Positions 18,097 to 28,889 are shown, numbered from the stretch's first letter. The stretch is 64,000 bases of DNA from Pyropia yezoensis (GCA_009829735.1 CM020618.1:4028882-4092881); one strand, 5' to 3'. Numbers and translations are program-made. The notes: generated from the letters alone by a model not told the origin.

Positions 18097-18982
18097 GGTG
18101 GAACGATTCAACCGGACCCTAGTGGACATGCTACGGCACTACGTGGAGGAGCACCAAGAAGACTGGGACGAGCTCCTGGCTGTCCTCACTCTAGCCTACA
18201 ACTCCCGAGTTCACCGGACAACGGGAGTCGCTCCACTCGACTTTGTCACCCCGAGGCGGCTGACCAACTTCTCCCTGGAAAGAATACCGGATGGTCTCCA
18301 GCCTGCACTGAAGTCAGGTCCCAAGGCAAAGGATGAGTTCCTGGAACAACTAAAGCTCCTGCTCCCAAGAGTCAAGGAGTCAATTTCAAAGACCCAGGAG
18401 CGATACAAGCGGGACTATGACAAGGGTGTCCGGGAAAAGAACAAGGAACTGGGTGGTGGCGACTGGGTTTTTGTGGACAACCATAGCAAGACCCGGGGGA
18501 AGCTGGACTCTAAGACGGATGGACCTTATGAGATTCTCAATACGGATGGCTGGACCTTCCTTCTAGACGTGGATGGCTCTCCGTACCGGGTGAGCAGCGA
18601 CCATGTCACCCGAGCTCCACCGCCAAGCCAACGGGACTTGACCCGGCGTAAGTGGACTGCGATACCCTGGCTATCCCAAGAAGAAGGTCGGGAATTTGTC
18701 TACGTCAAGTTTGTCGACCATGCCTGGAGAGATGGACGCCTGTACCTGCGAGTACGCTGGTTCGGTTTCAACCCGGCAGATGATACATGGGAACCCTCAA
18801 ACCGGCTACCCATCGCGGACGTCTGTGCCTACACGCGACGGAACGGGATTGAGGGCACTCCAGTGGCCAGAGCCGGCAAGATTCTGGAGTCGGACACGGA
18901 GGAGGACCAAGAGGACGGGGCCAACCAAGACCCTCGGGACGAGACGAGCTCACCCGCAACGGATGCGGAACAAGAGGATTGA
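18097..18982 (+). CDS. pol: Ty3-A Pol, part beyond the nested insertion: integrase C-terminus and chromodomain
   Basis: This part follows the B1 insertion and encodes the integrase end (VERFNRTLVDMLRHYVEEHQ, HRTTGVAPLDFVTPRR) and a chromodomain (EFVYVKFVDHAW, LYLRVRWFGFNPADDTWEPS). An acidic tail of about 50 residues (SDTEEDQED and similar) ends the protein. The chromodomain closely resembles that of Ty3-B, so both families are chromoviruses of one branch. Confidence 0.88.
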
Positions 18983-19127
18983 GAAGAAGGGAACGGGTAT
19001 ATCAAGGAGAACACGCAATGCAAGCATGGAACAATCAAGGAAACCAAGCACCCGCTCGAGCAACCCTTCTCTCCGCCTCTTCCCTCCTCGCTTCTCCCAA
19101 GATCCTCACCCTCCTTGCCTCCAACTA

Positions 19128-20651
19128 CTACTCCCGGCGCGGACGCTGAGCCGCGGGAGTGTCCTCCGGCGTTGCCTCCGCGGTACGACGGGAACCGGAG
19201 GAAGACGGGATGACGTAGTGCGGTGGACGCGGCGCATCCCGGTATGACGCCATCGGAGTAGTACCAGTAGTTGCCGGTGGCTCCCGCTCATCCAGATATG
19301 TCCGTCGGCGCCGCTGGAAGCCCGTGAAGGTCTCTGACCACTGCTGGGCCAAGCCATGCCGCGTCAAAGTCGCCAGAAGTTCGCCAACCACCGGGTTGTT
19401 CGACATCTGACCGCTGTCCGCGCAAGCAAACACCCGGTCGACCACGTCGTTCAAGACACTGGCGTAAGTGCCCAGCACCAGAGAAGACCCGACGCCTTCA
19501 ACCTGCACCGGAAGACGACCCAGCTGGTCTTCAATCATACCGACGTCGTACTGGTCGCATGTTGGACCACCTTGGTTCAGGTACCAGTCAGGCACCCGGA
19601 AGCGGGTAAGGCGCAGAGTCGGCGCCGGAGTCTCGAACCGGCCCGAGGATGACACTACCGGACGGTCCGCAACGGCCCCCGAGACCGGAGTACCCAACTC
19701 CAGCGGAGGCACAGCGCCGCCGGCGTTGGAAGAAGGCGTCCGGGGTAGAGCGGCCGGAGTAGTCGGCGACCGCACGGCCACTCCCAGACTCGCCGCAGAC
19801 AAGCGCGGTGCCGGAGGAGCCTGAAGTACCGGCACAGCCGGAACAGGGCGCGGACGCGCCGGTGACGGTTCAGGCGAAGCAACCGGGGCGACAGGGGCAA
19901 CAGGAGGAAGCGGAGCCGCCGCAGACGCCCGACCGACCGCCGCGGCCCATCCCGACTCCTGCACCGGCGGCCCAACTGGCAGAAGATCAAGGGCGGCCGG
20001 AGCAGGAAAGCTACCTAGCTGCGGCCACGCCGGAAGCGGCGTCGCCAGCTGCACCTTAGCCGGAGAAGACTGGTAGACCACCTGCGCCCAACCGTAGCCA
20101 TCCCGACGCGGGCGGTTCTGGTCGGCAATCGCGTTCAAGAAGTTCCGGTCATGCACCGGCACCAGACGCCGGAAGTCGATCATCGCCTGGAAGAGCTCCT
20201 TGTACTCCTCGTCCTGGCTGCACAGGAAGTCGACGGTCAACTTGTCGACAATCCAGACCATCAGGAGGTCAGGGAGAAACCAAAGCCGGTTGGACACCAA
20301 GACCTCGTGAAGCCAGTGGTTGGCCGCCAAGACTGTCATCTCGGATGTGTACATCATGTACGGGATTGAATGGAAGAAGCCCTTGATCGACGCCTGAGTC
20401 AAGGCGTCCAAGAAGTACCAGGTGCAAGGGATGCTGGAAGGAGCAAACCCGACCGGGATCTCGACTTCCTGCTGCTGCGGGATGACCTTGGGGTAGTATG
20501 CCGCCCGGTTGGCCTTGTCCAGCTTCCAGAACTCCTGATGATTGCAGCTCACGATGAAGTCACGCTGACGCCCGCGTCGCTCACCCTGCTCCCGCGCCGG
20601 CGTTGCCGACCACCGTGGAGTAACGCCGGGCCGCCAGAGGGTCCTGCCCAA
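19128..20651 (-). CDS. Ty3-A antisense third ORF (aORF)
   Basis: About 500 codons on the strand opposite gag-pol, between the pol end and the 3' LTR, the same place as in Ty3-B. The start is not fixed: the frame is open to 20651 but has no ATG there, and one or two breaks near the N-terminus are possible. The core contains AAYYPKV, VEIPVGF, LAANHWLHEVL and LFQAMIDFRRL, which align in order with YYPKK, VEVPYGF, LATQWLLEV and LHKFIEWE of the B protein. A long Pro/Ala-rich middle follows, then a helical region (residues about 360-450) and a basic tail (FQRRRRTY). No known domain recognised. The shared core in two families argues for a real protein. Confidence 0.7.
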   Translation of the reverse strand: MGRTLWRPGVTPRWSATPAREQGERRGRQRDFIVSCNHQEFWKLDKANRAAYYPKVIPQQQEVEIPVGFAPSSIPCTWYFLDALTQASIKGFFHSIPYMMYTSEMTVLAANHWLHEVLVSNRLWFLPDLLMVWIVDKLTVDFLCSQDEEYKELFQAMIDFRRLVPVHDRNFLNAIADQNRPRRDGYGWAQVVYQSSPAKVQLATPLPAWPQLGSFPAPAALDLLPVGPPVQESGWAAAVGRASAAAPLPPVAPVAPVASPEPSPARPRPVPAVPVLQAPPAPRLSAASLGVAVRSPTTPAALPRTPSSNAGGAVPPLELGTPVSGAVADRPVVSSSGRFETPAPTLRLTRFRVPDWYLNQGGPTCDQYDVGMIEDQLGRLPVQVEGVGSSLVLGTYASVLNDVVDRVFACADSGQMSNNPVVGELLATLTRHGLAQQWSETFTGFQRRRRTYLDEREPPATTGTTPMASYRDAPRPPHYVIPSSSGSRRTAEATPEDTPAAQRPRRE

Positions 20652-21034
20652 GAAGCATCTCCGGGAGACCCTCCGGGGGGGGCCTCGACCGGGTGCATCG
20701 CGGAAGCCGGGGGAACTCGATCCGTCCCCGCCGTGGCGACCGGCGCCGGCACCGACATCCGAGGAACCGGAGGCAGGAGAGGGGCACGACGACCCGAGTT
20801 CTCCTCCGCAACACTCGCCGCCGGAACCACGGGCCCAGCTTGGATCTCGGAACTGGACATACCGTCCAGACTCCGGGGAACGAGAGGGCCAAGGTGAAGG
20901 AGCGGAGGGGGGGGGGGGCAGAATCGGGGCAGGTGATCGTGACCGGGGTGAAGACGCTCGACCTCGGCACCGGTGTGGACGTGCTCGAGGCTGTGCACGG
21001 TGGCACCTGGTTCGGCCCGAGGACGTGCCGGACT

Positions 21035-21044
21035 AGGGAGGGAG
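21035..21044 (+). promoter_or_regulatory. Ty3-A polypurine tract
   Basis: AGGGAGGGAG ends four bases before the 3' LTR, the usual position of the plus-strand primer. A longer G-rich run lies about 120 bp upstream. Confidence 0.55.
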
Positions 21045-21047
21045 CTA

Positions 21048-21619
21048 TGTAGCATCCCTGGCCCCGACTTGGCGCCGACCCGGGACTGCAACCAGAGGGC
21101 ACCAGGTGCCAGAACACGCCCGCCGTGTGGCGATGGTTGGCGGCCGTGGCCCGTGCCCGGCACTGGGATGCGGTGGACTACGCTATCCACACGCGAGAGA
21201 GGGATTTCTGATGTGTTTTTGCATATTTGTGAGGGACTTGATTTGAGAGAATTTGAGTGTGAGATTAGTGAGTGGGAATAGAATTAGTAGTGATAGTGGC
21301 CCCCGACCTGACGAGGTTAGACTCGGGTCGGGGCCACTCGGGGTTATGGGGGGGCTACCGGGCCAACGTGCCGGGGTTCCCCCAGATGCACGTTAAGAGG
21401 GACAGCGAGGCGCCCTCGGCCCGCGCCCTCAGGGAAAAAGACAACTGCGCGTTTGCTTTCCTCTTCCCCGTGTGCACTACCGTGCGTATCTGTTTGCCCT
21501 GCGAGCAGGCACGTGAGGCAACAGGCATACCATTCTCGTAGTTCCCCTTTCTGCGTTACCTGTCCCTTTCCCCCGAGGGATATTGACACGTGTCTGAGAG
21601 GATCGAGTTTTATACCACA
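21048..21619 (+). repeat. Ty3-A 3' LTR
   Basis: The 572-bp partner of 3111-3682, with no difference that I could see, followed by the CAACC duplication. Identity of the two LTRs means little time has passed since insertion. Confidence 0.93.
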
Positions 21620-21624
21620 CAACC

Positions 21625-21990
21625 CTTACGCAGCTTACCGACCAGCGGGCCCGCGGCCGGTTTGTCGAAGCCTTTCGCCGCGTGCATATTGCTGACCGCC
21701 GTGAGGTAGCTGCGCATCGTCGACGGCTTGAGCCCGCGGTCGCACATAGTCGCAAATTAGCACGAGATGGCTGCGTCGGTGGTGGGCAGCGCGGGCCACC
21801 CGTTGGCCTCGCAGAAGTCAGCGTAGTACACCCACTGGCGGTTGTAGCCGGCCGCCGTGCGGTGGGTGATAGCAGAGTCAAGGATAGCGCGGGCCGTGGC
21901 GGCGCCGGCACTCACATGGCCGAGGGCGGCCACGGTGTTGGCCTCGGTAAGGTCCCGCCACGCGACACTGTGTGCGCAGGGCCGCTGCAA
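21625..21990 (-). pseudogene. DIRS-1 tyrosine recombinase, N-terminal part
   Basis: This part encodes the SAM-like core-binding region of the recombinase (AILDSAITHRTAAGYNRQWV, then YYADFCEANGWPALP), which grips DNA before the catalytic half. It ends at the Ty3-A insertion; the catalytic half lies at 2425-3110. The right limit is approximate because it overlaps the end of the methylase domain in another frame. Confidence 0.65.
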
Positions 21991-24090
21991 TCGATCCACA
22001 GTGCGGCCGTCCGCCAGGACGGCTGTCTGCCGCGCCCTGCCCAGCGGCCGTGCGTGAAGAGGCGCGCTGACCTCGGGAGGTAGACCGCCGTGCGGGCGGC
22101 CGCCAGGAACTGACGCCACCAAGGGAAGGCCGGCCATTCGGGAGCGATGACGAGGGCGGCGGCTCTGTCCCTCTGCAGCTTGGGGAGAACCAAGTCCAGC
22201 TGCGAGATGGGGGGGTTGACATAGTTGGAGTGCCCCCCCCACGGCTGCGCCCACGCGTTGACGGCCTCCGTTCCCGCCAACATGTAGAGGCTGTTGAAGC
22301 GGGGGAGGTGGCGGTTCTCCGCCGTCGCCAAACGATCGGTGTCGAATGGTGCCCACGCGCGGGAGAGGGCGGCAAACACGTCCGGTTGCAGGCGCCAGTC
22401 GGAGGAGTCTTTGTCCCGAGACAGCTTGTCGGCGCGTGCGTTGGCCAGTGAGGACAGCCAGGTGGCCTCCGCGCGGAGCCCGCGGGCGGCCAGCTTGTGG
22501 ACGATGCGGTCGAGGACGATCTTGAGGGCCGGCGACCGGGTAGTCATGTTGTTGATGACTGCCACGTTCACCGTGCTGTCCAGCCGGAGGCGAAGGACCC
22601 CAGGACCGCGGGTGGACGGGAAGCAGTCCAGTGCCTTGTCGAGGGCGGCTAGTTCCAGCTCGTTGATGTGGTCGGCTTGTTCCTCCAAGGAGAAGAATCC
22701 CCGAGCGGGCACCGACCGGTTCAGCTCTGCCCCCCACCCGTAGTTGCACGCGTCGGTCGTCAGCTCGGCCACGATCGGCTGTTGCCACAAGGCCCGCCTC
22801 ACTTCGGTGGATGTACCCAGCGCGTCCACCAGGTCGTCTCCGTCAGCGCTGCGGACGTCAGGCGTGTTTGCGACCGGCCGTTGGCGTCGGCGAGGCAGCG
22901 GTACAGGGCGTGCAAGTAGAAGCGGGCGAGGGGGACGGCCGCCGAACAGGAGATGGCCAGGCCGCAGAATCGCTGGAGCGCGCGGACCCGGATCCACCGG
23001 CGGTGGGATGAGGCCGCTCGGAGGAGGGAGTGGGCCGCCCCGACCACCGCCTCGAGGCGGCGCGGCGGGAGGAGGAGGAGGCGACGGACCGTGTCGATGC
23101 GGAACCCCAGCCACTCCAAGGACGTCGTGCCGGTGGCAGCTCCCTTGGAGGGGTGGACTTGTATGCCCAAGCGTCGGAAGAGGGAAGCCGCGCGGCGCCG
23201 GGCAGACGTGGCGGCGGACTTGGATCCCGGGCGGGCGTCCGTGGCCACCGACGCGAAGTCGTCCATGTAGCCGATGAGCGCAAAACCCCGCGAGCGCAGG
23301 TGGGCGAGAACCGGGCGGAGGATCTTTGTGAGAGCCCAAGGGGCGAGCTTGAGCCCGAAGGGAAGGGAAAGGGGGTAGTAAAGAACGCCCGCCACTTCGA
23401 ACGCCAGGCGCGCGCTGTCGGCCGGGTCGAGCAAGATGTGGTGAAACGCGTCGGTGATGTCCCATGACACCATGTGGTCGCCCGGCTTCAGCTGGGTGAC
23501 GAATGACGCCAACGACTCGTACTGGAAGGGGCGGTCCTTCAGGTACGAGTTGATCACCGACAGGTCCACTACCAAGCGGAGCTTCCGGGCGGCGCCGGTC
23601 ACAAAGTTTGCCGCGCGCCACGGGGCCTGGCGCGCTTCGGACGCCTTCGCCTTTCGCACGAAGCCGCGCCGCGCCCAGCGCGCGATCTCGGTTGAGGCCC
23701 AGCGTGCCTCCGCCGGTGGCTGCTGGATCGGGCGGGCACGACACGGGGGCGGTGGCGAGCGCCACGGGAGGGTCAGCCCGGAAGAGAGGACAGAAAGAAC
23801 CCAGTGGCTTGCGCCGACAGTCCGCCAGGCCGAAAGACAGGCGCGGACGGACTGATACGGCGGCGGCTGGCCCGGCGGGGCGTCCGGCTTGTCCAACAGC
23901 ACCTGCGGGGCGGTCGGGGGGAAGAACGTCCCGTCGGGGAGATCCTCCGTGGTTGGTGGGGTCGGAGGATCCGCAGGCGAGGGGTGGTCGGTGGTGGAGC
24001 CGACCGGGTGCAGCGCTAAGGGCGCTGCTCCTCTGCCCAGTGCGGCCTTCGGCGGGGGGCCTGGGCAGCCGCCCCCCGCACAAAAACCCG
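21950..24090 (-). pseudogene. DIRS-1 Pol: reverse transcriptase, RNase H, Dam-like methylase
   Basis: The reverse transcriptase is visible from LRLVVDLSVINSYLKDRPFQ through WDITDAFHHILLDP, LPFGLKLAPWALTKIL and the catalytic YMDDF, with HPSKG and WLGFRID after it. RNase H follows (LTTDACNYGWGAELNRS, HINELELAALDKAL, RLDSTVNVAVINNM, ADKLSRDKDSSDW). Then comes a segment with the NPP motif (YVNPPISQLDLVLPK), characteristic of the Dam-like methylase domain of DIRS and PAT elements. Breaks are present, few in number. It would copy the element RNA into circular DNA. Confidence 0.8.
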
Positions 24091-24095
24091 GCATA

Positions 24096-25550
24096 TCAGC
24101 CGGTCTTCGGCTTACCGCCGGCCTTGGCCGCTTGGGCAACGGCTTTGGCAGCGGCGATGCGGGCCGCTTTCTGCTCCGCACGGGCGCGCCCGCGTCCGTG
24201 GTCGTCGCGCCACCCGCCGCCGCGGCCGGTGTCGCCGCGTCCCCCGCCACGTCCGCCGCCACCGCCGCCGCGAGCCCAAGCGGGCGGGAGGGCGTCCCAA
24301 TCGCCGGGCGCTGCGGGGAGGCGGGCCAGGACGCGGCCTTGAGCGCGCGCGACGTGCATGGCACGGTCGCAAACGGCGAGCTCGTGGTAGCCAGCCGTGG
24401 CGGCTGTGGTGAACGGCGTATGGTTGGACTCGAGTACGGCCGCGTGCAGGGAGGCGGCGTAGGTTTGGTCCGTCCGCTAGCGGATGAGAACTTCGTAGCG
24501 AGTGGCGAGCAGGCTGTAGATCTGGTAGACGTGCGTGCGGGCGGAAGCGGTGACGTCGAGCGCGGTGGACAGGGCGGGGGTCGTAGCGTTGGCGGTGGAC
24601 TCGTAGTCGGCGATGGCGTTGTTAAGGTTCTGGAGTCACGCACACGCCATGTAGAGCACACTTGCCTCCTTGGCGTTTCGACCGCCGCCGCCAAACTCGG
24701 CGGAGAAGTCGGTGTCACCGCTAGGCTTGAAGGGCTCGGGGAAGACGCCCGCATAGGCGAGGCGGGAAGGGAGTTCAAATCCCTCGATGCGGGGGCGGCC
24801 GTCGTAGACCGCGTCCACCGCGGCACGGGAAAATGCGGCGCGGGGGCCACCACGCCCGGCGCCACTGGCGGCGGAGCTGGCACCGTCGTCGACGATGGCC
24901 GGCGCAAAACGGCCGCCGCGCGGGCGCGCCCGCGACGGCTGCGCCGGCTCCGGTGCCCAGTCGTCATCGTTGTTCACGTCCACGGGCGCCACAGGCGCCG
25001 GGGGGGTCGGGCCGCGAGGGGCAGTCGGTCCTGCCACCGCCGCCGGAGCCGCCGGCTGGGCAAAGGCCCGAGCAAGGGCCGCAAGCGTCTCGGGCGTGAA
25101 ACCCCGTAGGGGATCAACCGGCGAGGACGCCGCACCGGCGGCCGACGTGGCGCGCTTGCCCTTCTTGCGCGGGGTGGCCGGGGGGGTCGTAGCCGCGGAC
25201 CCCCGGAGGCGGGAGGCCGCCGAACGAGGGGGAGCGGGGAGGTCGTCCACGGCGACGACCTCGTCCGAAGGGGCGGCGCTGGGCACCGCCGGAGGGGGAG
25301 CCGCCTTGTCCGCCGCCGCGGAGGTCGCCGCGGCCGCCGTGGACGAAGAGGGAGCAGAGGATGCCGAAGATCCGGACGTCGAGGACGCCGAGGAGGGGGA
25401 CGCCGACGAGGCGGCCGATGCCGCCAGCGCCGCGGCCGCCGCCGCCACGACCTCCGATCCCGGGCAGGAGCCCGGCTCCGACGCGGCTACCAGCCCGCCG
25501 GAGGCGGGGGCGCCGCGGGCGGACGAGCGTCCCGACCGGGTGGAGGGCAT
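24096..25550 (-). pseudogene. DIRS-1 Gag-like protein
   Basis: Starts at ATG 25550 (MPSTRSGRSS). It is rich in Ala, Ser and Pro for about 170 residues, then has a more ordered region (FTPETLAALARAFAQP; GFELPSRLAYAGVFPEPF; EASVLYMACA). A Gly/Arg-rich end near 24100-24360 is reminiscent of RGG nucleic-acid-binding tails. Layout and composition match the gag of DIRS-2. It is broken in a few places. The assignment rests on position (first gene after A1) and composition, not on a strong motif. Confidence 0.6.
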
Positions 25551-25721
25551 GACAACCGTCGTAGACGACGGAGGAATGATCCCTAACGCTGCTACCGTCA
25601 GGCGGGAGCAGCAAAGTGTGTACCAAACGGCCTCGAAGAGGCGAGCCGAGAGCCCGAGAGGCGATCCGCCTCCCGCGGCCACACGACTGCGTCGGGGTGG
25701 CCACGCACGCGGGAGGGGTTT

Positions 25722-25923
25722 GGCGCGAGGGCAAACGAACGTGCCGGCCGACGACGGCCGGTGCGTGACCCCCCGCGCCTCGCCTCTTGAACACCGTCGG
25801 GCGGCCAGGTGGCCGCGCCGCGCCGGATACCCCAAGTAGCCCGTCCCCCCCCTCCGCCGGGGAGATCGGGATCCCACCCGCTAGGCGGACGCATAACGCC
25901 TTAAACCTCACAAACAAGACACA
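25722..25923 (-). repeat. DIRS-1 direct repeat A1 (5' end of element)
   Basis: The 202-bp partner of 2223-2424. In the element's orientation it is the first sequence of DIRS-1 and lies 171 bp before the gag ATG, so it probably carries the promoter. Host sequence starts at 25924. Confidence 0.8.
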
Positions 25924-26347
25924 ACGCACTGACCTGGGCTGAAGTCCGTGATGCCGACGCATGGGAGCGTGTCTGCAGAAAGTATGCGGAGGAGCCCCTG
26001 GATGCGGCGATCCAGAGAGAAGGCGCCCAAGCTGTCACCATCACGTCCTTGTCAACGGCCTTCGTGACGGGCATGCCGGAATGAGCGCGTTGGAGATTCA
26101 CCAAACCATAGCGTTCCAAGACTATCTCAAGAGAGAGATGAAGCGCCTGCGGTTTTCGACTGGTCTTTTGAGTCGCCGCGTCGGGAGCCTGACGTGCGCC
26201 ACGTGCAACATTTGGGACGATGCCATTGCCCGGTGTGTGTTTGCGATCAAGGCCAAGTATGCCGTTGACAGCGTCAGTATGAGCGGTCATCCTATCAGGA
26301 CGCTAGCTACCCTGGCCGGAATCCCTACAGAGTCCAAGGTGCTCTAA
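25924..26347 (+). pseudogene. Host gene remnant beyond DIRS-1, function unknown
   Basis: Two coding-like frames lie side by side. The first (25926-26084) has no start of its own and reads ALTWAEVRDADAWERVCRKY and on to TAFVTGMPE. The second (26081-26347, 88 codons from ATG, overlapping the first stop as ATGA) reads MSALEIHQTIAFQDYLKREM, then CATCNIWDDAIARC and IRTLATLAGIPTE. Both have normal amino-acid composition, unlike the low-complexity shadows around them. The first is in phase with the frame that enters DIRS-1 at 1951. I do not recognise the protein; it may be a host gene disrupted by DIRS-1 or part of another old element. Confidence 0.4.
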
Positions 26348-27225
26348 CCCGGGAGCTGTGCCAGTCGTGGCGCGAGTGCGCAGGGTCGTCTGCTGGGATC
26401 GGCGGTGGTGGAGCTCGCTACCACCCACACTCTGCCGTATGCGTCTACTGCGTCTGGTTGGAGCGTGCCCAGCTGCTATGCCGCTGCAAGTGGCGCCGAG
26501 GACGTGGGACAGATCCCTTCCTCTTTGGCTATCGTGCTGATGGTCATCTACCGGATGCAAGGCAGGCCACAACTGGTGTGCTGCTACCAGTGTGCATTGG
26601 ACACTGTCCTCAACGCAGACTGGTGAGCACCCCTGAGCGGCCGGTGGCTCAGAAACCCTGCGTCGGGCCGCGCCGCTCCATTGGAAGACTTCCCCGGAAT
26701 GCCGGAAACTGGCGAGGGGGCAGGCGTCAAGGCTGTAAGGGCTGCGCTGGGTGGTTTCAGGAGCACCAACGACGCGCGCCTTCGCCCTGAGTGGGAGGAA
26801 CTCCCAAAAGCTGATCGACCTCTAGATGGATGGGGCGGGAAGTCAAGAAGCTCCGGCAGGCTCTTGCATGCGCGCGGCCTCGCTCGCCGCGCAGGTGCGC
26901 CCGAAGATGCCTCGAATATCGGACGCGTGAAGGCCACGTACGGCTACATGAATAAGCGCCGCGCGTCCGTCCTTATTAACAACCTGGCTGGCGCGCTCAC
27001 TACTAACAGAACCGATTCGGTGCTGGAACGCGTGTACCGCGCATTTGTGCGCTTTTGTCAACGGGGCTCCGGACTGCTCAACCCACTTCCCCCGGACTGG
27101 GGGGGGCTGCGAGATGTATCAACTCGTGGTTTTTTGACGACTATGCTCCCCGCTCGTTGCTGAAGGTGTCGTGCAGAACAGCCGCCCCGCTTCTCGCCCG
27201 CTGATGGTTTAACTCACGGTTGGTG
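26348..27225 (+). other. Short coding-like fragments, no identifiable gene
   Basis: Several open frames of 60-160 codons overlap here, for example 26405-26626 (VVELATTHTLPYASTASGWS), and a stretch near 26920-27165 reading KRRASVLINNLAGALTTNRT then YRAFVRFCQRGSGLLNPLPP. The composition is protein-like, but frames shift often. It fits a decayed multi-exon gene running on from the preceding fragment. No family recognised. Confidence 0.3.
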
Positions 27226-27842
27226 ATGCCCTCCGAGCTACGCAAGCGGTTCGATGAAGGCAAGCTACTTGGACACGTGTGCCCTACGTGGCAGCGGAAA
27301 GTAGGTGTCTCCCCATGGGGACCGCACGGTCCGACCACTAACGTAGTCTGTGCGGGCGGCTTCCCTCCGTTGGAGTCCACATTCTACTTCCGCTTCCTAT
27401 GCTCCCCGTCAGACGTCCGGTTTTGTGCCCACTTTGGGCTTTGCAAGCAGGGCTCGGCGGGACTGCCCAGCGGCCCCGTTCGGGTTGTTGTCTTGCAGGG
27501 CGCTCCAGAGCTGGAGCACAATTCGTATTTCCTGCCATTCGAGAGGAACCTGGAAGAGGCGACTTTGGACGACAACGCCGCGCTCTCCATTGGCACGATG
27601 TTGCTGTGGCGGGAGGGTCGCTTCTTGGCCGTCGAGACGAGCGGAGGCACGTGATGGGTCCGTGCTGTTTTTCCCTCTTTGGCAGCACTGCATGCTGGAT
27701 GGTTTTGCTGCGCGTTTCCCATGCTCTGTGACGACGGTCAGGCTCGCGGCGTGCTCAAGCACATCTTCACGGCGGAGCAGAGGAACCGTCTGCTGGAGCC
27801 GATTGCCATTTTCGAGTACGAGCCGAATGAGCCGGTGGTGTG
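27226..27842 (+). pseudogene. Unknown host gene, 3' part (142-codon ORF plus a terminal fragment)
   Basis: ATG 27226 opens 142 codons (MPSELRKRFDEGKLLGHVCP; later ERNLEEATLDDNAALSIGTM and LLWREGRFLAVETSGG) ending at 27654. A second coding-like piece runs 27720-27842 (MLCDDGQARGVLKHIFTAEQ, then RNRLLEPIAIFEYEPNEPVV and stop). A GTGATG...TTTGGCAG sequence between them could be an intron, so the two pieces may be exons of one gene. Function not recognised. Confidence 0.35.
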
Positions 27843-28365
27843 AATTTTTCTGTGTGACTCATTGCACCTTGGTGCGTGGGTCGGTGCATGAGCGCTAGAC
27901 CTGGCTTAACGGTTGGTTGGCACATGTTTGGGAATCTCACAGGTGGGACACACGTAAATTTAGTCAAGGCGAGTGTTTCGTGGACATTTTCTGGACAGCT
28001 GCTGGGTCGTGAAGTGGGGTGAAGCATCAGCTTCTCGAGCAGAAAACACTGCAATACAGAGAGTGAAATGAGCTTCTGGTTATCTATGCCACACATAGCG
28101 CTCACGGAAGGTGTACGAAAGTCCTCGGGTATGCACCAAGAGGACATACCTAGACAAAATGTATGCATCGCTCTGGGAGACGGGGTTGCGACTTCCTGCG
28201 GAAAAGCATCCTGTGGTGCCCTCACATCCTCTCATGGAAAATTACGCCCGGCACAGAGACGATGGAAGAAGAGTGCTCGTTCCCCGAAAGGGGACATGTA
28301 GATTCTCTCGCTCAATTCCACCTACGCAGACGATTTGGTTCGCGTGTTGTTTCAATAATTTGTGA
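27843..28365. other. Stretch downstream of the 18S relic, no feature seen
   Basis: This is where an internal transcribed spacer and 5.8S RNA would lie if the rRNA relic were part of a full rDNA unit. I looked for the conserved 5.8S blocks on the minus strand and did not find them. No ORF with a recognisable product. Confidence 0.4.
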
Positions 28366-28394
28366 ATGATCCTTCCGCATGTTCACCTACGGAA

Positions 28395-28889
28395 CGAGTT
28401 TGTTTCTCATGATGTTGGAAAACTTCCCACCCTTTATAGGCTCACATGGCTCTCCAGGGCCCACTTTTCATGGGTGCCTTCCTCACGTGCGACACTGCTT
28501 TCGCAGGGGACCGACTGTCTCTTATGCTTCTTCTTTTTTATTTTGTAGAAGAAACCCCTTCCTTTTCACAGTCCGTGAAGCTTCTCCGTCGCCACGAAGG
28601 ACCTTAGAAGCTTGGCTCCGGATTGCCCCTTGTGCCATTCAACAAAGCTATTGCCATCCGCCAGGGCGCTACCCCGACTGCTGCGCCGGACGCTTTCACG
28701 TCAAGCCGCAGCGCTTGTTGACGTTAGGGTGTTCCCCCAATTTGAGAAAGTCGCAGCTGTTCCGTTACAGGAACCGCTGCTTGCGATGACCACAGAATCA
28801 GTATTTGCAGTCGCGCACTATGCACGCTTTCGGGCCTCAAAGGCTCGTGCCCGTTTTCCTACGGAAGGCAACATCCGAATGGCGCAAAG
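28395..28889 (-). other. Group I (IC1-like) intron remnant at 18S position S1506
   Basis: On the minus strand this ~495-nt insert has core elements in order: P-like AAATTGGGGGAACACCC (28726-28746), Q-like GGCAATCCGGAGCCAAG (28609-28627) and an R/S-like GAAGCTTCACGGACTG (28565-28587). It ends in G directly before TTCCGTAGG of the 18S 3' exon, as expected for an S1506 group I intron. The upstream exon edge is altered (AAGTCGT then divergence). Bangiales commonly carry an intron at S1506. The R/S part is diverged, so it is probably not self-splicing. Confidence 0.75.

Larger units (their letters stand above)
3111..21619 (+). mobile_element. Ty3-A: chromodomain Ty3/gypsy LTR element carrying a nested copy of Ty3-B
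   Basis: A plus-strand Ty3/gypsy element with 572-bp LTRs that look identical to each other and a 5-bp duplication CAACC on both sides (3106-3110, 21620-21624). The parts in order are LTR, primer site, gag with zinc knuckle, protease-RT-RNase H-integrase, chromodomain, then a long antisense ORF, a purine tract and the LTR. Ty3-B1 is inserted inside the integrase. Without that insert the element is about 9.3 kb. LTR identity points to a very recent insertion, but the nested copy has silenced it, and the antisense ORF may carry one or two breaks. Confidence 0.93.
1952..25923 (-). mobile_element. DIRS-1: DIRS/PAT-like tyrosine-recombinase retroelement, interrupted
   Basis: A minus-strand element of the DIRS order. 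Reading from right to left it has a 202-bp repeat (A1), a Gly/Pro/Ala-rich gag, reverse transcriptase (FxxYMDDF-type centre), RNase H, a Dam-like methylase domain (NPP motif) and a tyrosine recombinase. It ends in split direct repeats B1-A2-B2. RT-RH-methylase followed by a recombinase is the DIRS/PAT arrangement, and split direct repeats are typical of PAT-like and Ngaro-like elements. The Ty3-A element is inserted in the recombinase gene. Gag and pol frames carry a few further breaks, so it is a fossil. It is older than Ty3-A; A1 and A2 show about one difference in 202 bp, so not ancient. Confidence 0.8.

Noticed and set aside
17543-18982. A single 479-codon plus-strand frame from Ty3-B1 gag DNA through the LTR into the Ty3-A integrase
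   Set aside because: It only reflects the phase of the nested insertion; the left part is shadow sequence of Ty3-B.
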